Shown: positions 1 to 7,868 of the stretch, in pieces
Position numbering within the stretch: position 1 is the first letter of the stretch
Layout of the letters: each line of letters opens with the position of its first letter
NCBI RefSeq assembly: GCF_002019795.1
Contig: NZ_KV917381.1
Location: forward strand, 2,884,068 to 2,948,067
Reading direction: 5' to 3'
Length of the DNA: 64,000 bases
From: Bacillus alkalicellulosilyticus
Lineage (GTDB): Bacteria > Bacillota > Bacilli > Bacillales > Bacillaceae_F
Notes under the pieces: generated by a model
What the model was told of the DNA's origin: nothing
The model's database searches: none
The model's input: only the letters and a program-made list of their open reading frames with translations
Translations under genes and position numbers: made by a program

Positions 1-194
1 TTCTGATGTTCGGTACAAACTGTAAGTGCCTTTTGGATTTGTACCTCAGCTTCTTCGATTTCTTGCATCGCTATTTTTGTATCATGACCCGCATCCGGTG
101 CAGATGGTGTAATTTCAGCCACAGCATCTTGCGCTTGAACTACCGCTTGTTGCGCGGTTTGGAATGCAAGTTGTTTATCCATTTGATATGTCAT
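1..194 (-). CDS. Small helical hypothetical protein (3' end outside window)
   Basis: Read leftwards from an ATG at 194, this frame is open to the window edge (64 codons). The protein begins MTYQMDKQLAFQTAQQ and is rich in Gln, Glu and Ala, so it is probably alpha-helical and cytosolic. The start is chosen because a GGAGG sequence lies 8 bases upstream; a second ATG four bases further upstream leads to a stop after seven codons. It is divergent from sspP. I do not recognise the family. Confidence 0.6.
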   Translation of the reverse strand, partial: MTYQMDKQLAFQTAQQAVVQAQDAVAEITPSAPDAGHDTKIAMQEIEEAEVQIQKALTVCTEHQ

Positions 195-317
195 TCATTT
201 TCCCTCCTAAATAGACTCACCTTATTTTTCATAATGGACCCTAGCTTTATACCGAATAAATCAAAAAAATCAATCAAATACTAAGTTGAAACCAAAAATG
301 ATATAGGGGGCTTTCAA

Positions 318-458
318 ATGGCTGAAAAAAATACATCAAAAGACCAACGTAGAAACTCACCAAAAGGGCAACATACTTCAGGCCAACCTGAACCATTAAG
401 TGGTTCTAAAAAAGTAAAAAAACGCAACCAAGTGAGCCAAACAAACGGAGAAGGTTAA
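318..458 (+). CDS. sspP: Small acid-soluble spore protein P
   Basis: A 46-residue basic, hydrophilic protein that begins [17 protein letters not shown] and contains the block [16 protein letters not shown], which closely matches Bacillus subtilis SspP as I remember it. SspP is a minor spore-core protein expressed in the forespore. AGGGGG sits 7-8 bases before the ATG. The gene is too short for many ORF callers. A strong hairpin follows directly and separates it from the convergent selA. Its presence marks the host as an endospore former. Confidence 0.85.
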   Translation: MAEKNTSKDQRRNSPKGQHTSGQPEPLSGSKKVKKRNQVSQTNGEG

Positions 459-464
459 TAACGA

Positions 465-497
465 AGGACACTGAAAAAATCATTTTTTCAGTGTCCT
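465..497. terminator. Bidirectional terminator between sspP and selA
   Basis: AGGACACTGAAAAAA at 465 pairs with its complement ending at 497 around a tiny loop. Runs of A and T inside the stem provide a T tract in either direction. The selA stop codon lies within the right arm. Confidence 0.85.
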
Positions 498-1903
498 CTT
501 GTTTCTTCAATATTCCAAAACTGCTTACTAACGATCTCAATTTCCTCTTGTTCAATCGTCCTAAAATCAATGAGTAATTTTTCTCCTTTAATTCTACAGA
601 TTACAGGTATTTCTTGTTGTCTCAATGTATCAAACAGTTGTTGTGCAGTCATTTTTGGATGGGAGACTGCGAGTAACATCGTTGGAATTTCTACACCTGG
701 CATCGTACCTCCACCGATTTGCGAAGTTCCCTCCTCAAAGCTAAAAAGGAATGAGCTGTCTTCAAGTGAATTTGAAAAGACCCTAGCCTTATTCTCAACT
801 TCTACAATAGGCTCAAGGATCGCTTTTACTGTTGGAATGGATTTGATTTGTTCTTCTCCGAATGCATAGGTTTTTAGTGTTGCTTCAAGTGCGGCTAATG
901 TCATTTTATCGACGCGAAGCACTCTGGCCAATTGATGTTTTTTCAATTTATCAATAAGCACTTTTTTTCCCGCTATAATTCCTGCTTGCGGACCACCTAA
1001 AAGCTTGTCCCCACTAAATGATACGATATCAACACCCTTGTCCAACGTTTCTTTGACCGTTGGCTCTTCACCTATAAGATGATTTCGAAAATCATAAATT
1101 GCTCCACTGCCCAAGTCTTCATATAAAATGATGTCTTCATGTTCTTCTTTTAGTTGCACCAATTCTTCTATTTCAACCGATTTCGTAAACCCGATCGTCT
1201 TGAAATTGCTCGTGTGAACTTTTAAAAACATGGCTGTTTCAGAAGTTATCGCTTGGTGATAATCACGTAAATGGGTTTTATTTGTTGTGCCCACTTCTTT
1301 GAGCACCGCACCGCTTTCTTCCATAATTGAAGACACTCGAAACGACCCACCAATTTCCACTAGTTGACCGCGAGACACGATGACCTCTTTATTTTTAGCG
1401 AAGGTTTTCAAGATAAAATAAACAGCAGCCGCATTGTTATTGACAACCATTGCCGCTTCCGCTCCGGTAATTTCTTTAATCACTTCCTCGATGATATCGT
1501 GTCTTGAACCTCTTTTTCCACTTTCAAGGTTATATTCAAGATTGGAATAGTGTTTTGCTGCTAATTGCACTTGTTGTAACGCATCCTCACTCAGTTTTGC
1601 ACGCCCAAGATTCGTATGTAAAATCGTTCCTGTCCCATTGATGACTGGACGTAACGTATATTTTTTTTGTTGCTCTGATTTACGTTGCAAGTATGCAAAG
1701 ACCTCTGCTACCAAAGTTGACACATCAATAGTTTCGTCTAGTCGTCTGCCTTCTAGAATGTCTGTCCGAATACTTCCAATCTTTTCTTTTGCCCAGTCTG
1801 TTAGCTTATCCTCACTAGTTCCCGTTTCATTGCCTATCTTTTGAAAAGTGGGATGTCGCTGTATTTCATGAATCGGTGGTATAAAACGAAGAGCCGTTTT
1901 CAT
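488..1903 (-). CDS. selA: L-seryl-tRNA(Sec) selenium transferase
   Basis: SelA is a cytosolic PLP enzyme that converts Ser-tRNA(Sec) to Sec-tRNA(Sec) using selenophosphate from SelD. The 471-residue product has the usual length. Visible family features are RPVINGTGTILHTNLGRA near residue 87, LEYNLESGKRGSRHD near 122, and the PLP-lysine segment VSFSGDKLLGGPQAG with Lys at about 300. I place the start at ATG 1903, behind AGAGGTGA; a GTG at 1912 lies inside that ribosome binding site. selB, selD and tRNA-Sec are all in the same window, so the whole Sec machinery is present. Confidence 0.95.
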   Translation of the reverse strand: MKTALRFIPPIHEIQRHPTFQKIGNETGTSEDKLTDWAKEKIGSIRTDILEGRRLDETIDVSTLVAEVFAYLQRKSEQQKKYTLRPVINGTGTILHTNLGRAKLSEDALQQVQLAAKHYSNLEYNLESGKRGSRHDIIEEVIKEITGAEAAMVVNNNAAAVYFILKTFAKNKEVIVSRGQLVEIGGSFRVSSIMEESGAVLKEVGTTNKTHLRDYHQAITSETAMFLKVHTSNFKTIGFTKSVEIEELVQLKEEHEDIILYEDLGSGAIYDFRNHLIGEEPTVKETLDKGVDIVSFSGDKLLGGPQAGIIAGKKVLIDKLKKHQLARVLRVDKMTLAALEATLKTYAFGEEQIKSIPTVKAILEPIVEVENKARVFSNSLEDSSFLFSFEEGTSQIGGGTMPGVEIPTMLLAVSHPKMTAQQLFDTLRQQEIPVICRIKGEKLLIDFRTIEQEEIEIVSKQFWNIEETRGH

Positions 1904-1975
1904 TCTCGTCACCTCTATTTATTAGTAATCTTACTATAATCGAGGAATGTATCGTTTTCAACAAAGGCCATAAAA

Positions 1976-2001
1976 AAAAAGCACCCATCATAGGTGCTTT
2001 T
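1976..2001 (-). terminator. Terminator of the SelW-like gene
   Basis: On the minus strand AAAAGCACC pairs with GGTGCTTTT around a 7-base loop, followed by a run of T. It lies two bases after the stop codon of the small selenoprotein gene. Confidence 0.85.
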
Positions 2002-2003
2002 GG

Positions 2004-2243
2004 CTATACTTGAAGTTGTTCAATTTTAGCTATCATTTCATCGGAATTAGGGAAAACGCCTGTTTCTTTTTTCGAATACAGTTTCTCACCATTAACGGTG
2101 ACTTCAAACACTCCGCCAGATGCTGGAATTAAGTCAAGTTGCGTGATATTGCCCCGGAAATGTGTAAATAGTTGTTCCGCAAAACTTGCGGCTTTTGGTG
2201 CGTAGTTTCACTGCATACAAAATTCAACAGATACTTTGTACAT
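2004..2243 (-). CDS. SelW/SelT-like (Rdx) selenoprotein with in-frame UGA
   Basis: From ATG 2243 the frame reads MYKVSVEFCMQ, then TGA at 2210-2208, then NYAPKAASFAEQLF and on to TAG at 2006-2004. With TGA read as selenocysteine the product is 79 residues with a Cys9-x-x-Sec12 redox motif. This matches the N-terminal beta-strand and CxxU loop of the SelW/Rdx thioredoxin-like family, and GVFEVTVNGEKLYSKKETGVFP matches its C-terminal half. GGAGTG precedes the ATG. A hairpin with G in its loop follows the UGA at SECIS distance. Rdx proteins are thought to be thiol redox proteins; the substrate here is unknown. No ORF longer than a few codons appears if TGA is read as stop. Confidence 0.88.
2177..2191 (-). 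promoter_or_regulatory. Candidate SECIS hairpin of the SelW-like gene
   Basis: On the coding strand CCGCA-AGTTT-TGCGG forms a 5-bp stem starting 17 bases after the UGA, with a G in the apical loop. Bacterial SECIS elements have such a loop G about 16-37 bases downstream of the Sec codon. SelB binding is inferred. Confidence 0.55.
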
Positions 2244-2420
2244 AGAAAACACTCCTTATTTTTTAGTTACACTTTTATTTTAAATAGGATTTCCTTAGTT
2301 TGCAAATCATGTGAACTCTTCAGGCATTTCGCATGTATCTATTTTCGGTTTCTGATATGATTATTTTTAGCAAGACAAGTTATACTTAGGATGTGTTTTT
2401 ATTTATGGGAGGTGTTTGCT

Positions 2421-3473
2421 TTGGACAAAAGGGAAGAAATTCGTTTAACGGCAATGTCCACAAAAGCTGGTTGAGGCTGCAAAATTGGTCCTGAAGACCT
2501 GGCGCAAGTTTTGTGCCATTTACCGAAGCAAGATTATGATGCAAATGTATTAGTAGGCCTTGATACATCTGATGATGCAGGTGCTTATAAATTAACGGAT
2601 GAAATTGCTCTTGTTCAAACGGTTGACTACTTTACACCGGTTGTTGATGATCCATATATGTTTGGTCAAATTGCTGCGGCCAATGCTTTAAGCGACGTAT
2701 ATGCTATGGGAGCTGTTCCTAAAACGGTTATGAATATTGTTGGATTTCCAATTAAAAAACTGCCACAAAAGGTACTTGCTGATATTCTTTGCGGAGCGGC
2801 TGATAAAGTAAAAGAAGCTGGCGCTGTTATCGTAGGCGGACATTCGATTGATGACCAAGAGCCTAAATTCGGTCTCGCTTGTACGGGAATTGCTCATCCT
2901 GATAAAATTTATAAAAATGTCGGGGCACAGCCTGGTGATGTGTTAGTTCTAACCAAACCAATAGGCGTAGGTATTTTAACAACAGGCATCAAACGCGATG
3001 CAGTCACACCTGAGCAAGAACAAGAGGTTACCGTAACGATGGCGACATTGAATAAAGTTGCTGCTGAAAAATTAGCCTCCTATCATCCAAACGCGGTTAC
3101 TGATGTTACTGGTTTCGGCCTTCTCGGTCATTCCTATGAAATGGCAAAAGGCAGCGAAGTAAGCTTTATAATTCGTAAAGATTCAGTCCCATTACTTCCC
3201 GGAACGATTGAATTAGCTGAAAAGGGCATTGTCCCAGGTGGTTCAAAAGCTAATGAACGTTGGCTTGAAGAAGTTGTTTCCTATAGTGAAGAGATAACTG
3301 CTGTAGACCGAAGTATTTTATGTGATGCGATTACATCTGGAGGCTTGCTCATTAGTCTTTCGAGTGAAGAAGCCAGTCAGTACATTGCCGATCTGCACGA
3401 AGCAGGATTTACGAGAACTACCATCATTGGTGAAGTCACAACCAAACAAGAAAAGCCGATATACGTAAAATAG
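2421..3473 (+). CDS. selD: Selenide, water dikinase, itself a selenoprotein (Sec18)
   Basis: SelD makes selenophosphate from selenide and ATP. A TTG at 2421, behind GGGAGGTG, opens LDKREEIRLTAMSTKAG, then TGA at 2472-2474, then GCKIGPEDLAQVL and an uninterrupted frame to 3473. Reading TGA as Sec gives 350 residues. Sec18 sits where E. coli SelD has catalytic Cys17, and Lys21 matches the essential Lys20. VGLDTSDDAG, VQTVDYFTPVVDDPY, VGGHSIDDQEPKFG and TDVTGFGLLGH are typical. An annotation starting after the UGA would lose the catalytic residues. It stands alone on the plus strand with its own terminator. Confidence 0.95.
2487..2499 (+). promoter_or_regulatory. Candidate SECIS hairpin in selD
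   Basis: GGTC-CTGAA-GACC forms a short stem-loop whose loop G lies 19 bases after the UGA. CAAAA upstream and TTTTG downstream could extend it. Its place and loop fit the loose bacterial SECIS consensus. Confidence 0.5.
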
Positions 3474-3482
3474 GATATCGCA

Positions 3483-3517
3483 AGAAGGGTTGATGATAAC
3501 ATTTCATCAACCCTTCT
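3483..3517 (+). terminator. selD terminator
   Basis: AGAAGGGTTGATGA pairs perfectly with TCATCAACCCTTCT across a short loop, followed by CTTAGTTTTA. It begins nine bases after the selD stop. Confidence 0.85.
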
Positions 3518-3539
3518 CTTAGTTTTATCTGACCGATTT

Positions 3540-3857
3540 TTGGTTCTGGGCCACAAATCGGGCGGCTATCTTTTTTTACCTTCCCGTTTTTCAGCACTCG
3601 CTCCCAAATCGGGCAGGTATCTTCTTTTCCCTTCCCGTTTTTCAACCCTCGCTCCCAAATCGGGCGGGTATCTTCGTTTTCCTTCCCGTTTTTCAGCCCT
3701 CGCTCCCAAATCGGGCAGGTATCTTCTTTTTCCTTCCCGTTTTTCAACCCTCGCTCCCAAATCGGGCAGGTATCTTCTTTTTCCTTCCCGTTTTTCAACC
3801 CTTGCTCCCAAATCGGGCGGGTATCTTCTTTTTCCTTACCGTTTTTCAGAGCGCGAC
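3540..3857. repeat. 51-bp tandem repeat array, about six copies plus a seventh split by the IS
   Basis: The word AATCGGGC recurs at 3556, 3607, 3658, 3709, 3760 and 3811, exactly every 51 bases. Each unit also holds GGTATCTTC, TTCCCGTTTTTC and CTCGCTCCC. Because 51 is a multiple of three, several long but meaningless reading frames cross the array on both strands. AAATCGGG and CCCGTTTT in one unit can pair, giving a hairpin per unit. A further unit continues at 5278-5300 on the far side of the IS. Function unknown. Confidence 0.95.
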
Positions 3858-3930
3858 AGTCAAGTCCAGAATAATGTGTAAATTACTTAGCTACAATGTT
3901 ACAACCTATAATGGTATATAGTTAGTTTTT

Positions 3931-3978
3931 GATTTTGGTTACTTGGAAGGGGGTCCCCCCTTCCAAGTAACCAAAATC
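3931..3978. terminator. Perfect 23-bp inverted repeat inside the IS
   Basis: GATTTTGGTTACTTGGAAGG and three more G at 3931-3953 are exactly complementary to 3956-3978, with a 2-base loop. It sits just past the transposase stop and probably blocks transcription between the IS and its surroundings. Confidence 0.8.
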
Positions 3979-4000
3979 TCGCTTCGCGCGGCTCGCTGGT

Positions 4001-5167
4001 TTAGGGCTTTAGAGTATATCTCCTATTTAACTGAAGGTTTTCATTCTCCATTAATAGCGCCCCAATTAATCGAAAAGCTGATTGTGTATTTGGAAAAATA
4101 CGAATGACTCTTTCTCGTCTTCTTATTTCCTGATTTAGACGCTCTAACGAGTTGGTACTTGATAGGTGTCGTTGATACATTTTTGGTTCATTTAAATATT
4201 GAATGGATTCTTCAAATCCGTCTTCAAGGATTTCAATTGCCTTCTTCAACTTGGGATTATCTTGGTGATTCATGAGAAGGTCATCTTTAAATTTCCTTGC
4301 TTCTTCACAAGAGATTGTTTGGTATATTCTTCTCAAATCTGCTATGACCTGGCTAGACCCTTTTTTGGGAAGTTTATTAATAATGTTTCGTTTAAAGTGA
4401 ACGGAACACCTTTGCCATGAAGTTCCGATAAATTCTCGGTCTATAGCCTTTTTTAATCCAGCATGGGCATCAGAGACAATAAGTTTAGGAGATTGGAGTC
4501 CTCGCGCTTTTAAATCACTGAAGAACCCTTGCCACGCCTCGAAACTCTCAGCGTGGTCTATTTTTAATCCAATAACTTGCCTCTTTTTTTCCTCATCCAT
4601 TGCCGTCATAAGATAGACTGCTTTGGGTACAACTTTATTATGTTCACGCACCTTAATATACATGGCATCTGCATAGAGGTAAGGAAAATACTGGACATTA
4701 AGTGGTCGATTAGCCCATTTATTCACAACAGGATCAAGCTTCTCCGTTAGGGACGAAACAAATGATTTGGATACACTTTCTCCGCAAAGTTGTTCTACAA
4801 TGTTTTTTACTTTTCGTGTTGACACCCCATTTACCACCATTTCTAACATAGAAAGAGTTAGTGCTTGGTCTACGCGAGAAAACCGTTCAAATATAGAAGT
4901 TGAAAAGTCTCCTTCTCTTGTACGAGGTACACGTAATTTAATTTTTCCAATACTAATCAGTAGCTCACGCTCATAATATCCATTACGGTAATCCCGGCGT
5001 TCTGGAGAACGCTCATAGGCAGATGCTTGTAAATGCTCATCCCGTTCTTTCTCCATAAACTCATTAAGAACTAATACAATTGAAGATTTTACAACTGCAT
5101 CAATATTCGAATTCATCACAGATTCTTTTAAAACATCAATATCTAGGTTAAACTGTATTTGAGTCAT
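4001..5167 (-). CDS. IS256-family transposase
   Basis: DDE transposase of 388 residues. The usual mutator-type motifs are present: YERSPERRDYRNGYYER near the N terminus, YLYADAMYIKVRE with the first Asp, LIVSDAHAGLKKA with the second Asp, WQRCSVHFKRN, and SLERLNQEIRRRERVIRIFPN with the catalytic Glu. I choose ATG 5167 (MTQIQFNLD) because AGAGGGAA lies 8 bases upstream; an ATG at 5218 has no such site. The frame is intact, so the IS may still be active. Confidence 0.93.
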   Translation of the reverse strand: MTQIQFNLDIDVLKESVMNSNIDAVVKSSIVLVLNEFMEKERDEHLQASAYERSPERRDYRNGYYERELLISIGKIKLRVPRTREGDFSTSIFERFSRVDQALTLSMLEMVVNGVSTRKVKNIVEQLCGESVSKSFVSSLTEKLDPVVNKWANRPLNVQYFPYLYADAMYIKVREHNKVVPKAVYLMTAMDEEKKRQVIGLKIDHAESFEAWQGFFSDLKARGLQSPKLIVSDAHAGLKKAIDREFIGTSWQRCSVHFKRNIINKLPKKGSSQVIADLRRIYQTISCEEARKFKDDLLMNHQDNPKLKKAIEILEDGFEESIQYLNEPKMYQRHLSSTNSLERLNQEIRRRERVIRIFPNTQSAFRLIGALLMENENLQLNRRYTLKP

Positions 5168-5291
5168 TTTATATTCCCTCTTCTCATGTTTTTCGTGGTT
5201 GTTAAACATTGTAGCCAAGAAGGTATAAAATGACTCTTTTTGTTTTTACACAATTATACGGACTTAATCAGCGCGACTCCAAATCGGGCGA

Positions 5292-5693
5292 CTATCTCTT
5301 TTTTGTATAGCTCTTAATCACAAAAATAACTACTAACGTCAGGAGTGCTCCTGTTGAATTAATGAGTACGTCTGTAAATTGACCGTCCCGCGCAGGAATA
5401 AACGATTGATGCCATTCATCAACTGCTCCATAAATCGTTGCTAGCATCCATGCTAGAATATAACGGTACGTGTTTCCTTTTAACGCCAAGAAACAAAATA
5501 GGGCCAAAAGACCAAAAGCAACCATATGGCCAGCTTTCCGTAAAATAAAATTCAAAAAGGCATTATCTATAAAGGGGTTTGTCAGTAATTCCTTCGTGGA
5601 ATCTCCTGTAAAAAAGGGGGTTCTTGTTGCATATGCAATGAGTAGACACCATCCTATTGCAATAATCCACCAAAATATCTTTTTATTGTTCAT
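5292..5693 (-). CDS. VanZ-like membrane protein
   Basis: About 133 residues with four hydrophobic segments. The family core is visible: KAGHMVAFGLLALFCFLAL and AVDEWHQSFIPARDGQFTDVLINSTGALL. VanZ proteins are small membrane proteins; one confers low-level teicoplanin resistance, but the molecular role is generally unknown. The start at ATG 5693 overlaps the stop of the HD gene (TAATG), which suggests translational coupling; an upstream ATG at 5711 lacks a ribosome binding site. Its 3' end abuts the last remnant of the 51-bp repeats. Confidence 0.85.
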   Translation of the reverse strand: MNNKKIFWWIIAIGWCLLIAYATRTPFFTGDSTKELLTNPFIDNAFLNFILRKAGHMVAFGLLALFCFLALKGNTYRYILAWMLATIYGAVDEWHQSFIPARDGQFTDVLINSTGALLTLVVIFVIKSYTKKR

Positions 5694-6331
5694 TATCGAA
5701 TTCCGTTCCATTCATTTGTAAACTGATTTAAAAATTCTACCATATACGAGTGGCGTTGCTCCGCCATGTTTTTACCTGTGTCTGTATTCATTAATCCTTT
5801 AAGTTTCAATAATTTCTCATAAAAATGATTAATGGCCGTGCTTTTTCCTTCGCGGTATTCTTTGGCTGTCATCTCTTCACGGAAAGGCAGCTCAGGGTCA
5901 TACATCAAATCACCTTTATGACCAGCATACACAAACGTCCTCGCAATCCCTATCGCACCTATGGCATCGAGCCGGTCTGCATCTTGAACTACTTGTCCCT
6001 CAAGCGATAGCTTATGATGGGTCTGTCCACCTTTAAAAGACATGTTTTTAATAATATCAAGGATGGGACCAGACTCAACTCCATGTTGTGTTAGCCAGTT
6101 ATCGATCTCCTCGATTTTTGCTTCTACATCATCAACGAGCTTCTCATCAGGAACATCATGAAATAGGGCCGCCAGCTTACAAGTAAACTCATCCGCCTGT
6201 TCTTCTCTAGCAATCGTTTCAGCTAATTTCGTAACTCGTTCGACATGGTACCAGTCATGGCCACTTTTTTCATTGTCATGAATTGCTTTGACATAGTTTA
6301 TAGCTCGGTTGACGATTTCTTCTTTATTCAT
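5693..6331 (-). CDS. HD-superfamily phosphohydrolase (YedJ-like)
   Basis: Metal-dependent phosphohydrolase of 212 residues with the HD-domain ligands in order: GHDWYHVERV (first His), LAALFHDVPDEK (His-Asp) and VVQDADRLDAIGAIG (Asp). It resembles E. coli YedJ and related cytosolic proteins of unknown substrate. The start is ATG 6331, behind GGAAGGAG, and overlaps the end of the ATP-binding gene by 8 bases. It is thus part of the minus-strand operon from selB to vanZ, but a link to selenium is not established. Confidence 0.85.
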   Translation of the reverse strand: MNKEEIVNRAINYVKAIHDNEKSGHDWYHVERVTKLAETIAREEQADEFTCKLAALFHDVPDEKLVDDVEAKIEEIDNWLTQHGVESGPILDIIKNMSFKGGQTHHKLSLEGQVVQDADRLDAIGAIGIARTFVYAGHKGDLMYDPELPFREEMTAKEYREGKSTAINHFYEKLLKLKGLMNTDTGKNMAEQRHSYMVEFLNQFTNEWNGIR

Positions 6332-7103
6332 TTTGTTCTCCTTCCAAGTCCCCATAAATCAATTTATATTTATCCGGAGTTAATTGTTCTGGGGTCCCAT
6401 CAAATACTAGTTCCCCTTTATGTAAGCCAATAATGCGTGTAGCATAACGTTTGGCAAGTGTGACGTCATGCACGTTAATTATCGTAAGTAGTTTTCGTTC
6501 TTGGTGTATTTTCTTCAACAAAGAAAAGATTTTGTTCGCAGTACTTGGGTCAAGACTAGCAACAGGCTCATCTCCTAAAAAGATGCGAGGGTGCTGCAAT
6601 AGGGCCCTGGCAATTCCGACGCGTTGCTTTTGACCACCTGATAATCGTTCAACTCGTTGCCTTATAAAAGGATCCAGTTCAACGGCAGAAATTGCTTCTT
6701 CTGCTTGTAGAATTTCCTGATTATCGTATATCCCAAGTAAACTCTTCCACGCTGGGCGCCGACCAAACGAACCAGATAGAACATTTGTTAACACAGAGAG
6801 CCTTGGAATTAGATTATAGTGTTGAAAGATCATCGCAATGTCTTGGCGAACTTCTTTTAGCTTATGTTCAGCTAACGAACTTACTTGCTTTTGATGCACA
6901 GTAACGGTACCAGAGGTTGGTTGGTGGAGTCCGTTAATTGTTCGAATAAACGTAGATTTCCCAGCTCCACTTTTTCCTAAAATACAAACAAACTCCTCTG
7001 GATAAAAGGAGAGCGATAGTTTAGCAAGTGCATAATCCTTAGAGCCTTTATATTGAACTGTCACGTTCTCTATTTTTACAACCGGGTTAGATGACTCGCT
7101 CAC
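6324..7103 (-). CDS. PhnC-type ABC transporter ATP-binding protein
   Basis: ATPase of a phosphonate-family importer. Walker A GKSGAGKST, Q-loop FQHYNLIPRLSV, signature LSGGQKQR, Walker B FLGDEPVASLDP and the H-loop INVHDV are all present, so it should be active. A GTG at 7103, behind GGGGGGAAA, overlaps the permease stop by 17 bases. PhnC relatives energise uptake of phosphonate, phosphite or related oxyanions. Position between the permease and the HD gene in the selB operon suggests a selenium or sulfur oxyanion instead; that is inference. Confidence 0.85.
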   Translation of the reverse strand: MSESSNPVVKIENVTVQYKGSKDYALAKLSLSFYPEEFVCILGKSGAGKSTFIRTINGLHQPTSGTVTVHQKQVSSLAEHKLKEVRQDIAMIFQHYNLIPRLSVLTNVLSGSFGRRPAWKSLLGIYDNQEILQAEEAISAVELDPFIRQRVERLSGGQKQRVGIARALLQHPRIFLGDEPVASLDPSTANKIFSLLKKIHQERKLLTIINVHDVTLAKRYATRIIGLHKGELVFDGTPEQLTPDKYKLIYGDLEGEQNE

Positions 7104-7848
7104 GGACTTTCCCCCCAATAAAATCAACACAGATCACTAAAATCATTATCATGATGATATCTGTAGCAACTCGCTGATACTGTAGACTTTGGAAATGGTT
7201 AAAGAGCAGTTGCCCCAATCCCCCTCCTCCTATAAAACCAAGGATTAAGGACGTTCGTATTGCTACTTCAAATCTGTAAAAGTAATGAGATAGGACATTG
7301 GGCCAAATTTGTGGCAATATCGAAAATAATATCGCAACCCAACGAGGTGCACCAACCGCCTTCATCGCTTCCTGCGGTCCAGAGTCGGCGGCTTCTATCA
7401 ACTCAGAAATGAGTTTTCCAAGGACTCCAATGTTATGTAAAATAATCGCGATCACAGCTGCAAATGGGCCTAGACCTAAGGCTGCAACAAGCACAAGACC
7501 AAAAACAATTTCAGGAATCGAGCGTAATCCACTTAAACTCCACCTTGTAAAGAAAAAAAAGCTTTGATGGCGACTTGTATTTCGAGCCGCCGTAAAGCTG
7601 AGTGGTAGGGCAACGACTAAGGCAAAAAACGTACCTAAAAAAGCAATCGCCAATGTGACAAGACTTTCGCGCAGTAATCGTTGAAGCAACGACCAATCTA
7701 ACGGAAAAAATCGATTTACGACTAAGTCAATTGCATTCGGAAATTGGGCAAAACGTCGCACATCAAAGCCGGTGATTGACATACACCACCATGTGAAAAG
7801 AAGAAAAGCAATTAGATATAAAATGTAACGACGCTTAAACCAAATCAT
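7087..7848 (-). CDS. PhnE-type ABC transporter permease
   Basis: Integral membrane protein of 253 residues with about six hydrophobic helices and the EAA loop region EAADSGPQEAMKAVGAPRWVAILFSILPQ that contacts the ATPase. LGFIGGGGLGQLLFN is typical of PhnE permeases. It lies 20 bases after the binding-protein gene and overlaps the ATPase gene, so the three form one transport unit. Confidence 0.88.
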   Translation of the reverse strand: MIWFKRRYILYLIAFLLFTWWCMSITGFDVRRFAQFPNAIDLVVNRFFPLDWSLLQRLLRESLVTLAIAFLGTFFALVVALPLSFTAARNTSRHQSFFFFTRWSLSGLRSIPEIVFGLVLVAALGLGPFAAVIAIILHNIGVLGKLISELIEAADSGPQEAMKAVGAPRWVAILFSILPQIWPNVLSHYFYRFEVAIRTSLILGFIGGGGLGQLLFNHFQSLQYQRVATDIIMIMILVICVDFIGGKVRERVI

Positions 7849-7868
7849 CCATCTCGCCCCTTACCGAA

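Larger units (their letters stand above)
3858..5269 (-). mobile_element. IS256-family insertion sequence, 1,412 bp, with 8-bp target duplication
   Basis: The left end (AGTCAAGTCCAGAATAAT) and the inverted right end (GATTAAGTCCGTATAATT) are imperfect terminal repeats of about 25 bp. The same 8 bases, AGCGCGAC, flank both ends (3850-3857 and 5270-5277). Removing the element with one copy of that sequence restores the 51-bp repeat period exactly (AATCGGGC at 3811 and 5282). The single gene is an IS256-type transposase. The element looks complete and probably recent. Confidence 0.93.

Noticed and set aside
6-284. A 92-codon plus-strand frame at the window start
   Set aside because: It is antisense to the better supported minus-strand gene at 1-194 and has no ribosome binding site.
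3540-3857. CRISPR array
   Set aside because: The units are contiguous without unique spacers and no cas genes are nearby.
3436-3881. Three long reading frames over the repeat array, both strands
   Set aside because: They result from the 51-bp period; the translations are pure repeat with no start signal.
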